Shown: positions 21,087 through 30,964 of the stretch, piece after piece
How positions within the stretch are numbered: the stretch's first letter is position 1
How the letters are laid out: every line of letters begins with the position of its first letter
From: Bimuria novae-zelandiae CBS 107.79
Lineage: Eukaryota > Ascomycota > Dothideomycetes > Pleosporales > Didymosphaeriaceae
DNA length: 64,000 bases
NCBI GenBank assembly: GCA_010015655.1
Contig: ML976686.1
Coordinates: 702,498 to 766,497 of the forward strand
Direction: 5' to 3'
Program-made: the position numbers and the translations under genes
Notes under the pieces: model-generated
Database searches by the model: none
Told to the model about the DNA's origin: nothing
What the model saw: the letters and a program-made list of their open reading frames with translations, nothing else

Positions 21087-22739
21087 TCAAGCTTCCGCGC
21101 GCTGGAACGGGTTCTTCAACTCGGGAAGATACTTCCACACGCCCGTCTTCTCCGGTTCCGGCTCAGGTTCCGGCTCCAACAATCCTTGCGCCTCCAACGC
21201 CTGCCTTTCCAGACTTGTGACCAAGCCTTGCAGTTCGTCTTGGATGGAAATCTGGTACTGCTCTGGGTTCAGGAAACTGATGCCTTGCCTTGAGCTCCGC
21301 AGGTCGAGCGCATCGTGGACGACAGCACGGGGCCAGTTCCCTGCTGCGTACTCGGCGTTGCGCAAGTCTACCCACTTGATCTCTATGCCCAGAGTAGACG
21401 GTCGCGGAGGTAATTTCGTGTCCAGGTCGTCCTGTACCTCCGCATGCATCTTCGCAAGAGCGGCGTCCTCTACGCCCATAGGAAACGGTCGTGGAGGTAG
21501 TCTCTTCAGTGCTCCAGGAAGGATGGCGCGGGTGACCGGGTCGTCTTGTGCCTCCACACGCATCTTCGCAAGAAAGGCGTCCTCGAGCTCCCTCAGTTGG
21601 GCCTCCATCTTGGCCAAAGTTTGCTCGGTATCCTCTTCTGACTGTTCCGACATCTTCCTCTCTAGCGCAATGCCTTCCTTCAGCTGCCGTAGCCTGTCTT
21701 GCGCCCCAGCCACCATGGCCGGTGCAGCTACTTTGCGGAGCGCTTTTTGCCGCCCCCGGAAAGACTTCTTCTTTTTAGCTTCATTGAGCTGCTTCATACA
21801 CTTTCGTGCTCGTAGCACCCTTCGTAAGCGAGTCTCGTGTCCCTTCTTCGCGGCTTCCAATCGCTTCACGTCTGCCTCGTTTCCGTCACGCTTCTTCCCC
21901 AGTTGGGCTTTCAGGCTGTTAATCTGTTGCTTCAGCCATTCCGGATTGGTGGAATTCTGGTCACCCTTTGCCAACGCCTCAGTTTCCGCCCACATCTTCT
22001 TCATCAGCCCAAGTGCCTTCTTCTCCCGCTCGAATAACCTTTGCCGCATAAATCCCGACTGGCGCTGCTGAATGCTCAAAACTTCTGCCAGATCTGCGCT
22101 GGTATTTGCGACCTGGTCCATAATCTTCCTCATCCTAGCCTGTGCCGGCAATGCGCGCCATTCGGGGTTCGTCTTGTCCCAGGATGTCTCGTGCAGGCGG
22201 CGAAACTCGCGGAGCTTGCGGAAAGCCTGGAGGCCCTGTTCGGGGTCTGGGAAGGTAACGACGCAGTGAGGTTTCCAATCGTCGGGTCGGAGGGCTGGGG
22301 GCTTCGAGTGCTTCCCTAAGAATGGGAGTTGATCGAGGTGGTAGTTCTACGCAAAGTTAGGTCGTGCAGAAGACAGGTGTGAATGTCTTCATACATCAAG
22401 CAATTCGACTAACGAGTAGATGACCTGGCCTGTCTTCACGTTGGCGAAGACGTAGATGATCTGTCCATGTTTCGCCGTGCCCTCCGGATCGATCAAGTCC
22501 TTCACTGTATGTGGCTTATAGGCTAGGTTTTGCGTCTTCTTCTTTCCAGGCTGCTGCTTCCATCTCGAATTGACAGCGACCTGGATGCTGAGGGAGGTCT
22601 GCGGCTTGGAGTAGTCCAGGACATGAGCGCGTAGTGCACGGTGCACTTTGTCCTCGGTCTGCGTGATGAGGCGATTGAGGTTGGGCGGTTGTAGCTGCCT
22701 CGGTACCCTGAAGCGCAGCTTCGCAAGGTTGCGCGGCAT
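21087..22739 (-). CDS. MHR1: Mitochondrial large ribosomal subunit protein mL67 / Mhr1
   Basis: Component of the fungal mitochondrial large ribosomal subunit; in yeast the same protein was also described in mitochondrial DNA recombination. Two exons, 22739-22395 and 22346-21087, joined across a 48-bp intron (GTATGA..GTAG), giving 534 residues. The Mhr1 domain lies across the splice: QIIYVFANVKTGQVIYSL, then LPFLGKHSKPPALRPDDWKP, VVTFPDPEQGLQAFRKLREF and RRLHETSW. The N-terminus (MPRNLAKLRFRVPRQL) is basic and compatible with mitochondrial import. The C-terminal 350 residues are charged, largely helical and coiled-coil-like, much longer than in yeast, and end in an EPEPEPEPEK repeat. It is transcribed divergently from the VPS38-like gene 337 bp away. 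Confidence 0.85.
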
Positions 22740-23076
22740 TGTGTGGGAAGCAAACCAGCGATGGAATTGGGGCGCTTCGAGGTCAATTGATGCTGCAAAA
22801 CTTCAGAAGTCCAATGGGGCGCACAGACCAACTCACGTACAGGATCGCGGCTTCCGCCTACATCATCCCTCCAATGCGGCAGGTCCACGACGAGGTCGCG
22901 CCTGCCAAACAACACATTATAAATGTAGAAGAGGAACATGCCGGCTGACGATAGCTTCGTTTGCACACATCTACTCTGTTGTGCTCAGCCAACGCGCCGT
23001 CGCATAGCCCATTGGCATTACCAGGGCGGCGTCCGTTGACACCTCCGCAGCACAGCTCCGGCTACACAGCAGCAGC
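22740..23076. promoter_or_regulatory. Compact bidirectional promoter between MHR1 and VPS38
   Basis: The start codons of two divergent intact genes are only 337 bp apart, so this stretch must hold both promoters and 5' leaders. No TATA box stands out, and no third gene is supported. Confidence 0.6.
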
Positions 23077-25052
23077 ATGGTTGGCAACGAGCAGCCCCTG
23101 CAGGATGAAGCAGATTCGCCCGCATTAGCACGCGATCGACCGTGGCTGCTTCCTTACGTAGGGCGTGCTGTGCCGTCCACAGTTACATCGCTGATGCCTC
23201 GCAGAACCGGAAGCTCAGACATCTCCAGGGCATCACCATCCGAAACCTCACCCTTGCCCCTGCACCTTTGCGATCGCGCGGCAAGACGATTGACGACGAC
23301 GCGATCCCGAGCACACTCAAATCGCCGACCAAAACACTGGCATTGCGCGAGAGCAGAGGCCTCAACCATTCGCGCTCTTCTAGCGACCTCAAAGGGAATG
23401 ATGGGGACTCGCAGCGATTGTCGCCGAAGAAGGCGAAAAGTCCCAACATGCCCAAGGGACTCCGCAGAAGAAGCACGCTGGAGTGGACAGGCGCGAACCC
23501 ATTGACGCGGCAGAAGAAGCTGGAGGACATTACCGACAGTCGCATGGCAGACACTTTTTTCACCATTCACGTCGACGGCGAGGAAGAGCCTGTATACGTC
23601 TCCGAGGTGGCAGAGAGGGCGATGAATCCCAACTTTCGCTTCTTCGACCTCTCCTCGTCCGGCCCAGGCGTCACACGACTCGACCAGCTTACGGTGAACG
23701 TATGGGCGAGAAACGAGAACACAAACGGGTGGCAATATCTTATCCAATTCTCGGCTGGCCTCAGGTCTCTCCGGTTCATTGGGAAGAGCTTGGGTACATT
23801 CAGGCAACCGCTACCGCAGAACTGCATACTCTTCCACCTGACAGACGGCATCTATACCAGCTTCACCGGCATGCCATTGGCAGACGAGCTCCGAGCCGAC
23901 GAGCTCGCGCCACCAAAAGAAAATCCCGAGGGGCCCTTGAACAGCTCCTCCTACGATGCCATCATGCGATTGAATACTCTCGACGACTGCATCCAGGACG
24001 CATTGGCGACAAGGGATCGACTGGCAGAAGAAATCGAAACGATACTCAAGGACAATCGGGACGCGATTCAGATTGTGGAGCAAGTACCCGAGGCGGAAGA
24101 GCGGCTGAGGACGGTTGAGGCTGCTGTCGTGGTCGAAAGACGCAGAGTAGAGACCGCCCGCAGGAAAGTGGAAGAGAAGAAGGCCAACACACAACGGCGG
24201 AGGGAGCTCATGCGGAAAGGCCGAGAGTCACAAGTCGAAAGGGAGAAAGAAGTTGAGGAAGAGAGCGAAACCCATGCAGCGCTCAAAGAATCAGTCGTTC
24301 AACTACAGGAAGTCGTCACCGGGCAACGGAGAAGATTATGTGAGGATCTGCAGAAGGTATATCCGATCGAGCCCATCAAGGGAAAGACACTATTGTTCAC
24401 CGTTCGTGGACTTGTTCTTCCGAATGGAGAGTTCGAGGATGTCAAGGAGGACGTAACCTCTGCAGCACTAGGTTACGTTGCCGAGATGGTCTCCCTCCTG
24501 TCGCTGTATTATGACATGTTGCTGCCGTACTCCATCAAAGTCAGCGGCTCAACATCCACCATCGACGACCCACTCGCAATGAGCACCACCAATCAACCCA
24601 CTCCCCGCACCTATCCACTTTTTATGAAAGGCGTCGTACGCTATCGGTTCGAGTACGGCGTCTTTCTCCTGAACAAAAACATTGAGATTCTATCCAACCA
24701 CATTGGCATCAAGCCACTCGATATTCGACACACGCTCCCAAACCTCAAGTACCTGCTGTTCGTTGCAACAGCAGGCAAGGGCGAGTTGCCTGCGCGCAAA
24801 GCCGGTGGTATCAAGGGCTTGTTGAGGCAGCAAGGCGTGCTGTCGCGTACGGCGAGTATGGACAGCACGGGCACGGCGAGTAGCGTAGGTACGGCTCCAT
24901 CTGAGTCGAAACCTACGTTGCAGCTGCGTGGTAACGGGTCGACACAGGGGCATTCGTCTGGTTCAGATGAGAATTACTTGCCATCACCGGTCGGTGCTTT
25001 GAAGAAAGGGAACGGGGTGTTGCCTGGAAGTCCGCTTAGGGAAGTGGATTGA
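23077..25052 (+). CDS. VPS38: UVRAG/Vps38-like subunit of PI3-kinase complex II
   Basis: Subunit that directs the Vps34 lipid kinase to endosomes and vacuolar sorting (UVRAG/Atg14 superfamily). The start is taken at 23077 (MVGNEQPLQDEAD). A 41-bp intron (23142-23182, GTGGCT..CACAG) joins RDRP to YIADASQNRKLRHLQGI, which restores the conserved segment before the C2-like domain; the frame stays open upstream without splicing only by a non-ATG start. 644 residues. Order: basic/Ser-rich N-terminus; C2-like region (DTFFTIHVDGEEEPVYVSEV, LTVNVWARN, WQYLIQF); coiled coil (about 265-400, rich in Glu/Arg); then the C-terminal BARA-like part (LLFTVRGLVLPNG, ALGYVAEMVSLLSLYYDMLL, VVRYRFEYGVFLLNKNIEIL) and a Ser-rich tail. 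The similarity to Atg14 is shared, but the N-terminal C2 region and the lack of a Cys-rich start favour Vps38/UVRAG. Confidence 0.83.
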
Positions 25053-25805
25053 AGTTGCATCCCCGGACTGCAGAGAATCGGGCGAACGTGTCTCAATCCG
25101 CAACGCGTACCCGATTACAGCATGATATTTCGACACAAATGGACAAATTTGATGCTGCACTACACCTTCTTTTACAGAAGTCATCCGAGGCCACGATTCA
25201 CTTCGCATTCGTGCTATCATGGCCAGATCATCCGATGCATCGCGCGGATTACCCAGCCGGATGGTAAACGGTTTCCAGCTCTTGACAGGTCATGTGACAC
25301 ATCAACCACCTGCATTCTAACGCGCTGATTACAGCACAGAAAGAAGCACCGGAGTGCCTTCCGCAACGCCTCAAACATGGGGTCACAAAGGTGCATTTGC
25401 GAAGACCCAATCAATGCGATGGCTGCTGTTATCGTGCATGCGCCAGGCTTCGCACTAAGATTGGCGAGGCAGAGGGGCTTGATGCTGTGCAGCTGCTCCT
25501 CACTCAGAGCCTGCCCTCAACAGGTGTTTTTCATTTCGAGCCGTTTTCCTCTCGACTCCACTAATAAGCTTTTCCTTCCCATACCTGTTACGAATTAGTT
25601 AGGTTTTTGTTCCAGCAAGCCATATTTCCGTTCGTACATTAACGTCGCATCTTGGATAGAATAGCTCGACATTCAGCCTCATCTGTTTGGGCCAACTGAT
25701 GCAACTCTTCTAAATTCGGCCTAGGCCAGTACGTCCGTAGTTGCGCACAAGCCAGCACGACGCAACGAAAAACCTCAACTTTGGAAGCGATTCTTGATCG
25801 CCACC
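25053..25805. other. Intergenic region
   Basis: About 750 bp downstream of VPS38. Short frames exist in all phases but none is supported. Confidence 0.4.
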
Positions 25806-27599
25806 ATGGCGGATCCTATCAGTGTTACTGCCAGCATTCTAACCCTTCTTGGTTCTGGGATTGCCATCGCACAAGAGCTTTATCAACTTGCTGACGGTAT
25901 TGGCTCGGCTGGACAACAAGTTCGATTCTATGCAGATGAGGTCTGTCTGTTCTCAGAACTACTGGGCCATACTCGAGAAGACTTCCAGAGGAGTTTGCAC
26001 AAGCCCGGACCTCGAGCAGAGCAGCTGGTAATGTACATCTTGGATGTGTTCGAACGCGTTTTGGAGCCTTTAAAACAACTGCAAGCCACCCTGAACCCAC
26101 TGTTACTGCGCTATTGTGAGAGCCCAACAAAGCTACTTCAGTTTGCTCTTCGGATCTGCTGGCTGTTCTTTGTCAAAGATAAGCTTCTGTGGTACCGCGA
26201 ATCCTTGAGGGTTCTCAACGGCGTGCTCAACACCACCCTTACAACAATGAAGACGACAACGGAAAACAACAACACAACCAACTGGTAGTGAGTGGTTCAA
26301 ATTCAAATTGCGGGGGTGTACTGATAGAAATGCTAGTATCTAGTACAACTCGATTCAGATGTGTATTGCGGGCGTTCGCAGGTCGCTCACCGATCCAACA
26401 CAACTACAACTAGGCGGTTTCTTCTAGCCTACAATACAAGGCCTTGCTTTGCTAGGTAACGGGGCAGCCGCTTTGGACGGCGTACCTAGTAGGCCAGCGA
26501 TTCTGCCTAGGCAAGCCGATGGTCGTCCGCAAATAGCCTACTCAGTTCAATCAGCGTCTGAACTTCACAGTATTGATGGTGATTCCGACCCGCTGGAGAA
26601 CACATCCAGTGTCCGTGATATAGCAGAAGGTATCACACACTCGCAAGCGCTAATACCGGCTTCTCCACCGGACCTGAACCCCAACGACGATCTGGACAAC
26701 CCAGAAACGAGTGAGATCGTTAATACCCAGCAGGATGTCATTGAGACACTGGACGCGCAGTTTGACGAATCAGCGCAAGAGATCTGGGAGGATCTGAGGA
26801 CAGTCTCACGCAAGGTCATCCGCTATGCCGAAGATGTCCTGCGCAACAGCTGCCAAGTACGATCGGAGGACCGGCCGTTAACACTCGCTGGACCAAATCT
26901 GCAACCTGCGACGGTGCATAATGGACCTATCCAATAAGATGAATACTTCACCCTCAAAACAAAACATGGTGAAATGCGTTTGCCCCGTTCTCAAAGTGAG
27001 AATCTGGAGGTTCACGTTGAGGAAGGGAGAATGGATGTCAAGAACCGCGCACCGGAAGTCAGGGTTGGTGGAACCTCGCCGAAATTCCCTACCAGCAGTG
27101 AATCAGTTACACTGAAAACCATCAATTGCAAGAGGTATCAAGTTCCTTACGACGCAGTCCGGGAGTGAGGGGTAAGTTCAAATTCTTCATACTGCGTTGC
27201 CAGCAAGTGTAGCTATCCAAACAGGATGCGGGATCGACTTTTCTATCGTTAACCTATCCCAAACTCTACAGCTCTCCCCAGCGGAGCAAGGAATTCACGA
27301 TATCTGAAGTCTTCGCCAATGTAGACTTCGAGTTGGTGGGCCGCAATGAACGATACATCGTGCCATGGTTTTGGGCGGAGACGGTGCAACCTAATTGGAC
27401 CATCGAGCTGCGATTCAAGGACTCGATCTGGTGGGAGGACAAAGCTATTGAGAAGCTGCTTAGAGAACAGTCTCTAGGATCGCCAGGGGTGTCACTGGAT
27501 GCATCACCAACACTGTCACTGAAGCAGCCAAAGGAGTGGAGGTCGAAGAGACTCTTTCGAAGCTTCAAGCGAAAGCCAAAGGACACCCTTGTTGTGTAA
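25806..27599 (+). pseudogene. Helo-like N-terminal / ubiquitin-like C-terminal fungal protein, with in-frame stops
   Basis: The start MADPISVTASILTLLGSG at 25806, followed by helices ending YADEVCLFSELL, is typical of the Helo-like N-terminal domain found on fungal STAND/NLR-like and related proteins. The middle (26449-27167) is one frame containing SAQEIWEDLRTVSRKVIRYAE, interrupted by TAA at 26935-26937, and then reads on as DEYFTLKTKHGEMRLPRS to a TGA at 27165-27167 where Trp would fit. The last segment (EFTISEVFANVDFELVG, YIVPWFWAETVQPNWTIEL) resembles the end of the ubiquitin-like domain of such proteins. Several introns must join these parts (candidate donors GTAGTG at about 26287 and GTGTAG at about 27209; acceptor CTACAG at about 27271). 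It is not certain that all parts form one gene. The stops and its place next to the AT-rich block suggest RIP spill-over. Confidence 0.5.
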
Positions 27600-28250
27600 G
27601 AATTATATGTTCACCTATCATGCTCCCGCCCTACGTGCCTCGCTACTAATCCTCGTTCCCTCTCTCCACCAACACCCTCCTAACGAATACCTAACAAGCC
27701 CTCACCCCCCTCTACCACCACCACCACCTCCGCCCCATCTTCTACCTCTATCTCTATTACCTCCCAAAACGCCCACTTACACTACTTCCCCCACCGCCCT
27801 ACCTCCACACGCGTACATGCACCTCCCTACCCGACCTCACATTCCCTTCCTTCTCCGCCAACGCATTAGCTACCGCGCGCTCCGCATACACCAGCGCGTC
27901 CTCCCACGTTAGCAGATAGCGTCTGGCGGGATACCGGACACGCGTTGGCCGCCAGCGAACGCGCGGGCGTGTAGGATGAAGTAGCTGGATCTGGTGTGTG
28001 TGTGTGTGTGTGTGGACGTGGGTAGCGGCGTTAGAGGGAGGCGCGTGAAGTGGTGGGCGGAAGGCGGTTATGCTATGGGGAAGGGTTATCGTGAGGGGGA
28101 GGAAGATTTTTTTTTTGGGAGCGGTAGGGTGGGTGGGTGGTGGGCATGGCCTTAATGGCGATGGAGAAGGGGATAGAGTGTGAGGAGCAGGTAGGTGGTA
28201 TACTAAGACTGGGTACCTTAGGCTTGTGTTCTACACGACAAAGTGTGGTC
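27600..28250. other. Transition zone between gene block and AT-rich block
   Basis: Low-complexity, C-rich then G-rich sequence without a supported gene; contains a GT repeat and T/A runs. TA-rich sequence begins at about 28,250. Confidence 0.6.
27994..28014. repeat. (GT)n microsatellite
   Basis: About ten GT units at the edge of the AT-rich block. Confidence 0.9.
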
Positions 28251-28545
28251 TGTGTAAAATATGTAATTTATATGTTTTATATAATTAATTAATTTAATAT
28301 AAAGGTTATATTCTTAATACTCTATTTTAATCTATAGTTTAGTAGTTTATCCTAACTTTCCTTTAGTCCTACCCTTTTATTTTATTTCTATATGCTAATT
28401 AACTATTATTAAACTTAATAGTAAAGAAGATTCAACTATATAACTATATTAGATTTTTTATTTTATTTACTATAACGTATTCTATATACGAGTTGCGCAC
28501 CCGGACAAGCTACGCGCTTTTATTAAGCCCACACTAACTTATAAT

Positions 28546-28816
28546 TGTCACACCATGGGTGTATGTGACTGACGGAGGGCCTGACTCAGCAGGATCAGGC
28601 AACTCTAGGTATATAGCTAACGCTATCTAAGTAAAGGCTTAGTAGTAATTTGCTTCTTCTTCTTTAATATACTGTAACGTCGAAAAAGAGTGTTAAGGCA
28701 ATCGTTGTTTTAATTAAGAAGCTACTCTATGGAGCTATATACTGTGGATCACGTGGGTCACGTGCACGGGCCGCACGTACGCGGGTGGCCCAAGCTTCAA
28801 GTCCTAAACCGTCACA
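28546..28816. mobile_element. Possible solo LTR (no clear target duplication)
   Basis: The segment begins TGTCACACC and ends CCGTCACA, so it has inverted TGTCAC/GTGACA-type ends. It is richer in GC than its surroundings and includes two CACGTG sites. The flanks ataat and tatac do not match, so it may be a recombinant or old solo LTR or a different element. Confidence 0.4.
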
Positions 28817-29195
28817 TATACTAAATACAACCCCTTTAGTCTTTGTCTTATTACTATACTACCTGCCTAACCTGCCCTCTTATATTTAAATCGCTCTACA
28901 TATATAGTAGTAGTCTAGTGCATAATAGGTCTAAAGACTTATTATATTTCTACTATCTAGGACTTTCCTAAGCAAGACCTACCTGTTAAGATTAGCTTTA
29001 ATAAAAATAAGATTAATAAACTATAGGATATCTAAAACTATCTAGTTTAAAAATCCTTTACTTAAGGAAATTATTTAGTATGAGCTAGCCCTTTTAGGAC
29101 GGAAATAGGCCCTTTTAGTATTATTCTAACCTTAATAATTAGTAAACTATTAAAAAAGCTTACGCTTAGCTTAAGAAAGTTTGCAATTATAAAGA

Positions 29196-29369
29196 TGTCG
29201 CGGGAATTATCCCTTATAGGTACCCTGATTAAAAGGATCAGGTGGAACGGACAAACATAACACTAAATGCTTAGTATAAATACTAATCTTATAGTAACTT
29301 TTTATAGATTACTAATTAATTAATTCAATCTTTAAACTATACACTATCTATGTTATTTTATCCTTTATA
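29196..29369 (+). repeat. 5' LTR of outer copia element
   Basis: 174 bp, begins TGTCGCGGG. Less mutated at its first 60 bases than the partner LTR at 59816. Confidence 0.88.
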
Positions 29370-29654
29370 GTTATAAGCCTAGCGTTTTAAAAATATAGGT
29401 TAGTTCTCCTTGCGTAATTAATTATTAAATATATTATTTAGACACTTTAATTTATCTAAATACTTCTTGCGTTGCTTTATTCTTATATAATAGAGTGCAC
29501 TTTATTTCTCATTATAAGAACCTTAAGTAGAGTATATAGAGCTTTTTTTTATAAGATCCTTCTTCTCTCTTCTTTTATTACACTGGACTCCCTTCGTCCT
29601 TAGTAGTGGGCTAAGATTCGTAACAAGCTTAGTAGAGCGCCCTCTTTAAACCTA

Positions 29655-30964
29655 CAGTACTAGGCCAAAAGTTTGCTGACACTTTTGCCCCACCAAATTT
29701 TTAGCCGAGTTCTTTAATCCTTATTATTTACAGGGTATCTACCACGCCTAATTACATTAAAATACACCTAAATAGCGTAGTAATTTATATACTAACCCTA
29801 GGCTTTTATATAGGTTTTAATCCTGTATAGTATGCTCTTAATAAAGTTATTAATAGCCTCTTATAGGATAGCATCCTATGCCACCTGTACGCACTTAATA
29901 AACCTCTTATAAGCTATTTAGCTAAATCCTTCCCCCTTTAGATTAAGAAATAACTTAATAATCTTTTATTTTAACAGCTACTAGAGGTGTTCGATTAGGT
30001 TAAGATCTAGTAAGTAGGGAGGCTAGTTAATATAATAGACCTCTTTATTATCTAGCCACACTTGTGTATAAGTAGAGGTGTGCATAGGCGTGTTATCTAT
30101 TTAAAACTCGTACGCAGCGTTCTATAGGAGAATTGAATCTCTAAGGGCATTAGTGTATAATTCTAAGCAGAATCCTTGTCGGCCACCTACCCTCTCTATA
30201 GCTATTAAGTCTGTACAGCCGCCTTTCTAAATTGCTCTAAAGAACATCTACTTAAGTACTACTTGCTATATCTTTTAATTAATTATCTCGCTATCCTACT
30301 TCTGCTAAGGCGTACGAAATACCTAGATACGCTTCTTGCTACTCCCACGTTTAGCAGAGACCTCGTTAGAGAATTTAATCCACGCCCACTCGTAGTGTTG
30401 ATAGATCCGGCACCACTCAAGGCGCTGTCGAGCGTCTCTAGGAGTAAGCTTTGGGCGTTTCCTAGCCACCCAGTTACGTATCCCATGGCGTTTGAGCATT
30501 CTATAGAGTGTAGTCCTTGAGCACTCAATGCCGCGCGCAAGAAGCTGCAATTCAGCGTATTCAACCCTGGGGGTTCCTACGGACTATTCGCAAGACCCTA
30601 CGCTCATCTCTCTGTGATAGAAGCTTTGGCCGGCCTATCCGGGGGCGCGATCGAATCTCTCCATGGGTATCCTAGCGTTTAATTGTGTCGTACACAGCTT
30701 GGCGGCTCACATTGAAGGTTCGAGCAATTTTGGCCTTCGGTACGCGGTTCTCTACCTAGGCAAGGATTGCAGAGCGCACCTGCGGAGAAAGCTTAAACCT
30801 AGCCCTGAGATTGCCAGATATTTCTGCTAGTGGCCGCCGCATTATATACAGATCGAATAGCCGCTTCAAAATTGGTGGTTGGTGTGGGGTTGGCGTTGAT
30901 GGTGGAGGATTCGGTTGAAAATTTGGTGGGGCAAAAGTGTCGGCAAACTTTTGGCGAGGCGCTG
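29655..30964 (-). mobile_element. Tc1/mariner-type DNA transposon
   Basis: Imperfect terminal inverted repeats of about 45 bp: left from 29655 (CAG..GCCAAAAGTTTGC) and right ending 30964 (reverse complement CAG..GCCAAAAGTTTGC). About 1.3 kb long, as expected for the family. A TA precedes the left end, while the right end is followed by CATA, so the target duplication is imperfect. The right third is much less RIP-mutated than the left. It is inserted in the 5' part of the outer copia element. Confidence 0.82.
29900..30842 (-). pseudogene. Tc1/mariner transposase, degraded
   Basis: Starts with an ATG at 30842 (MRRPLAEISGNL), continues through an HTH part (VPKAKIARTFNVSRQAVYD) with an in-frame TAG, and reads KRPKLTPRDARQRLEWCR at about 30,410-30,460. 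The catalytic part further left is destroyed by TA-rich mutation. The 3' limit is approximate. Confidence 0.75.

Noticed and set aside
21087..22071. Plus-strand 383-codon frame opposite MHR1
   Set aside because: Antisense of the lysine/glutamate-rich coiled coil, which gives a Ser/Leu/Phe-rich open frame by codon complementarity.
28546..28816. Firm call of a solo LTR
   Set aside because: Ends look right but the 5-bp flanks (ataat, tatac) do not match, so it is kept only as a possibility.
30263..30564. Second pair of frames within the Tc1/mariner region
   Set aside because: Shadows of the transposase phase that reads KRPKLTPRDARQRLEWCR.
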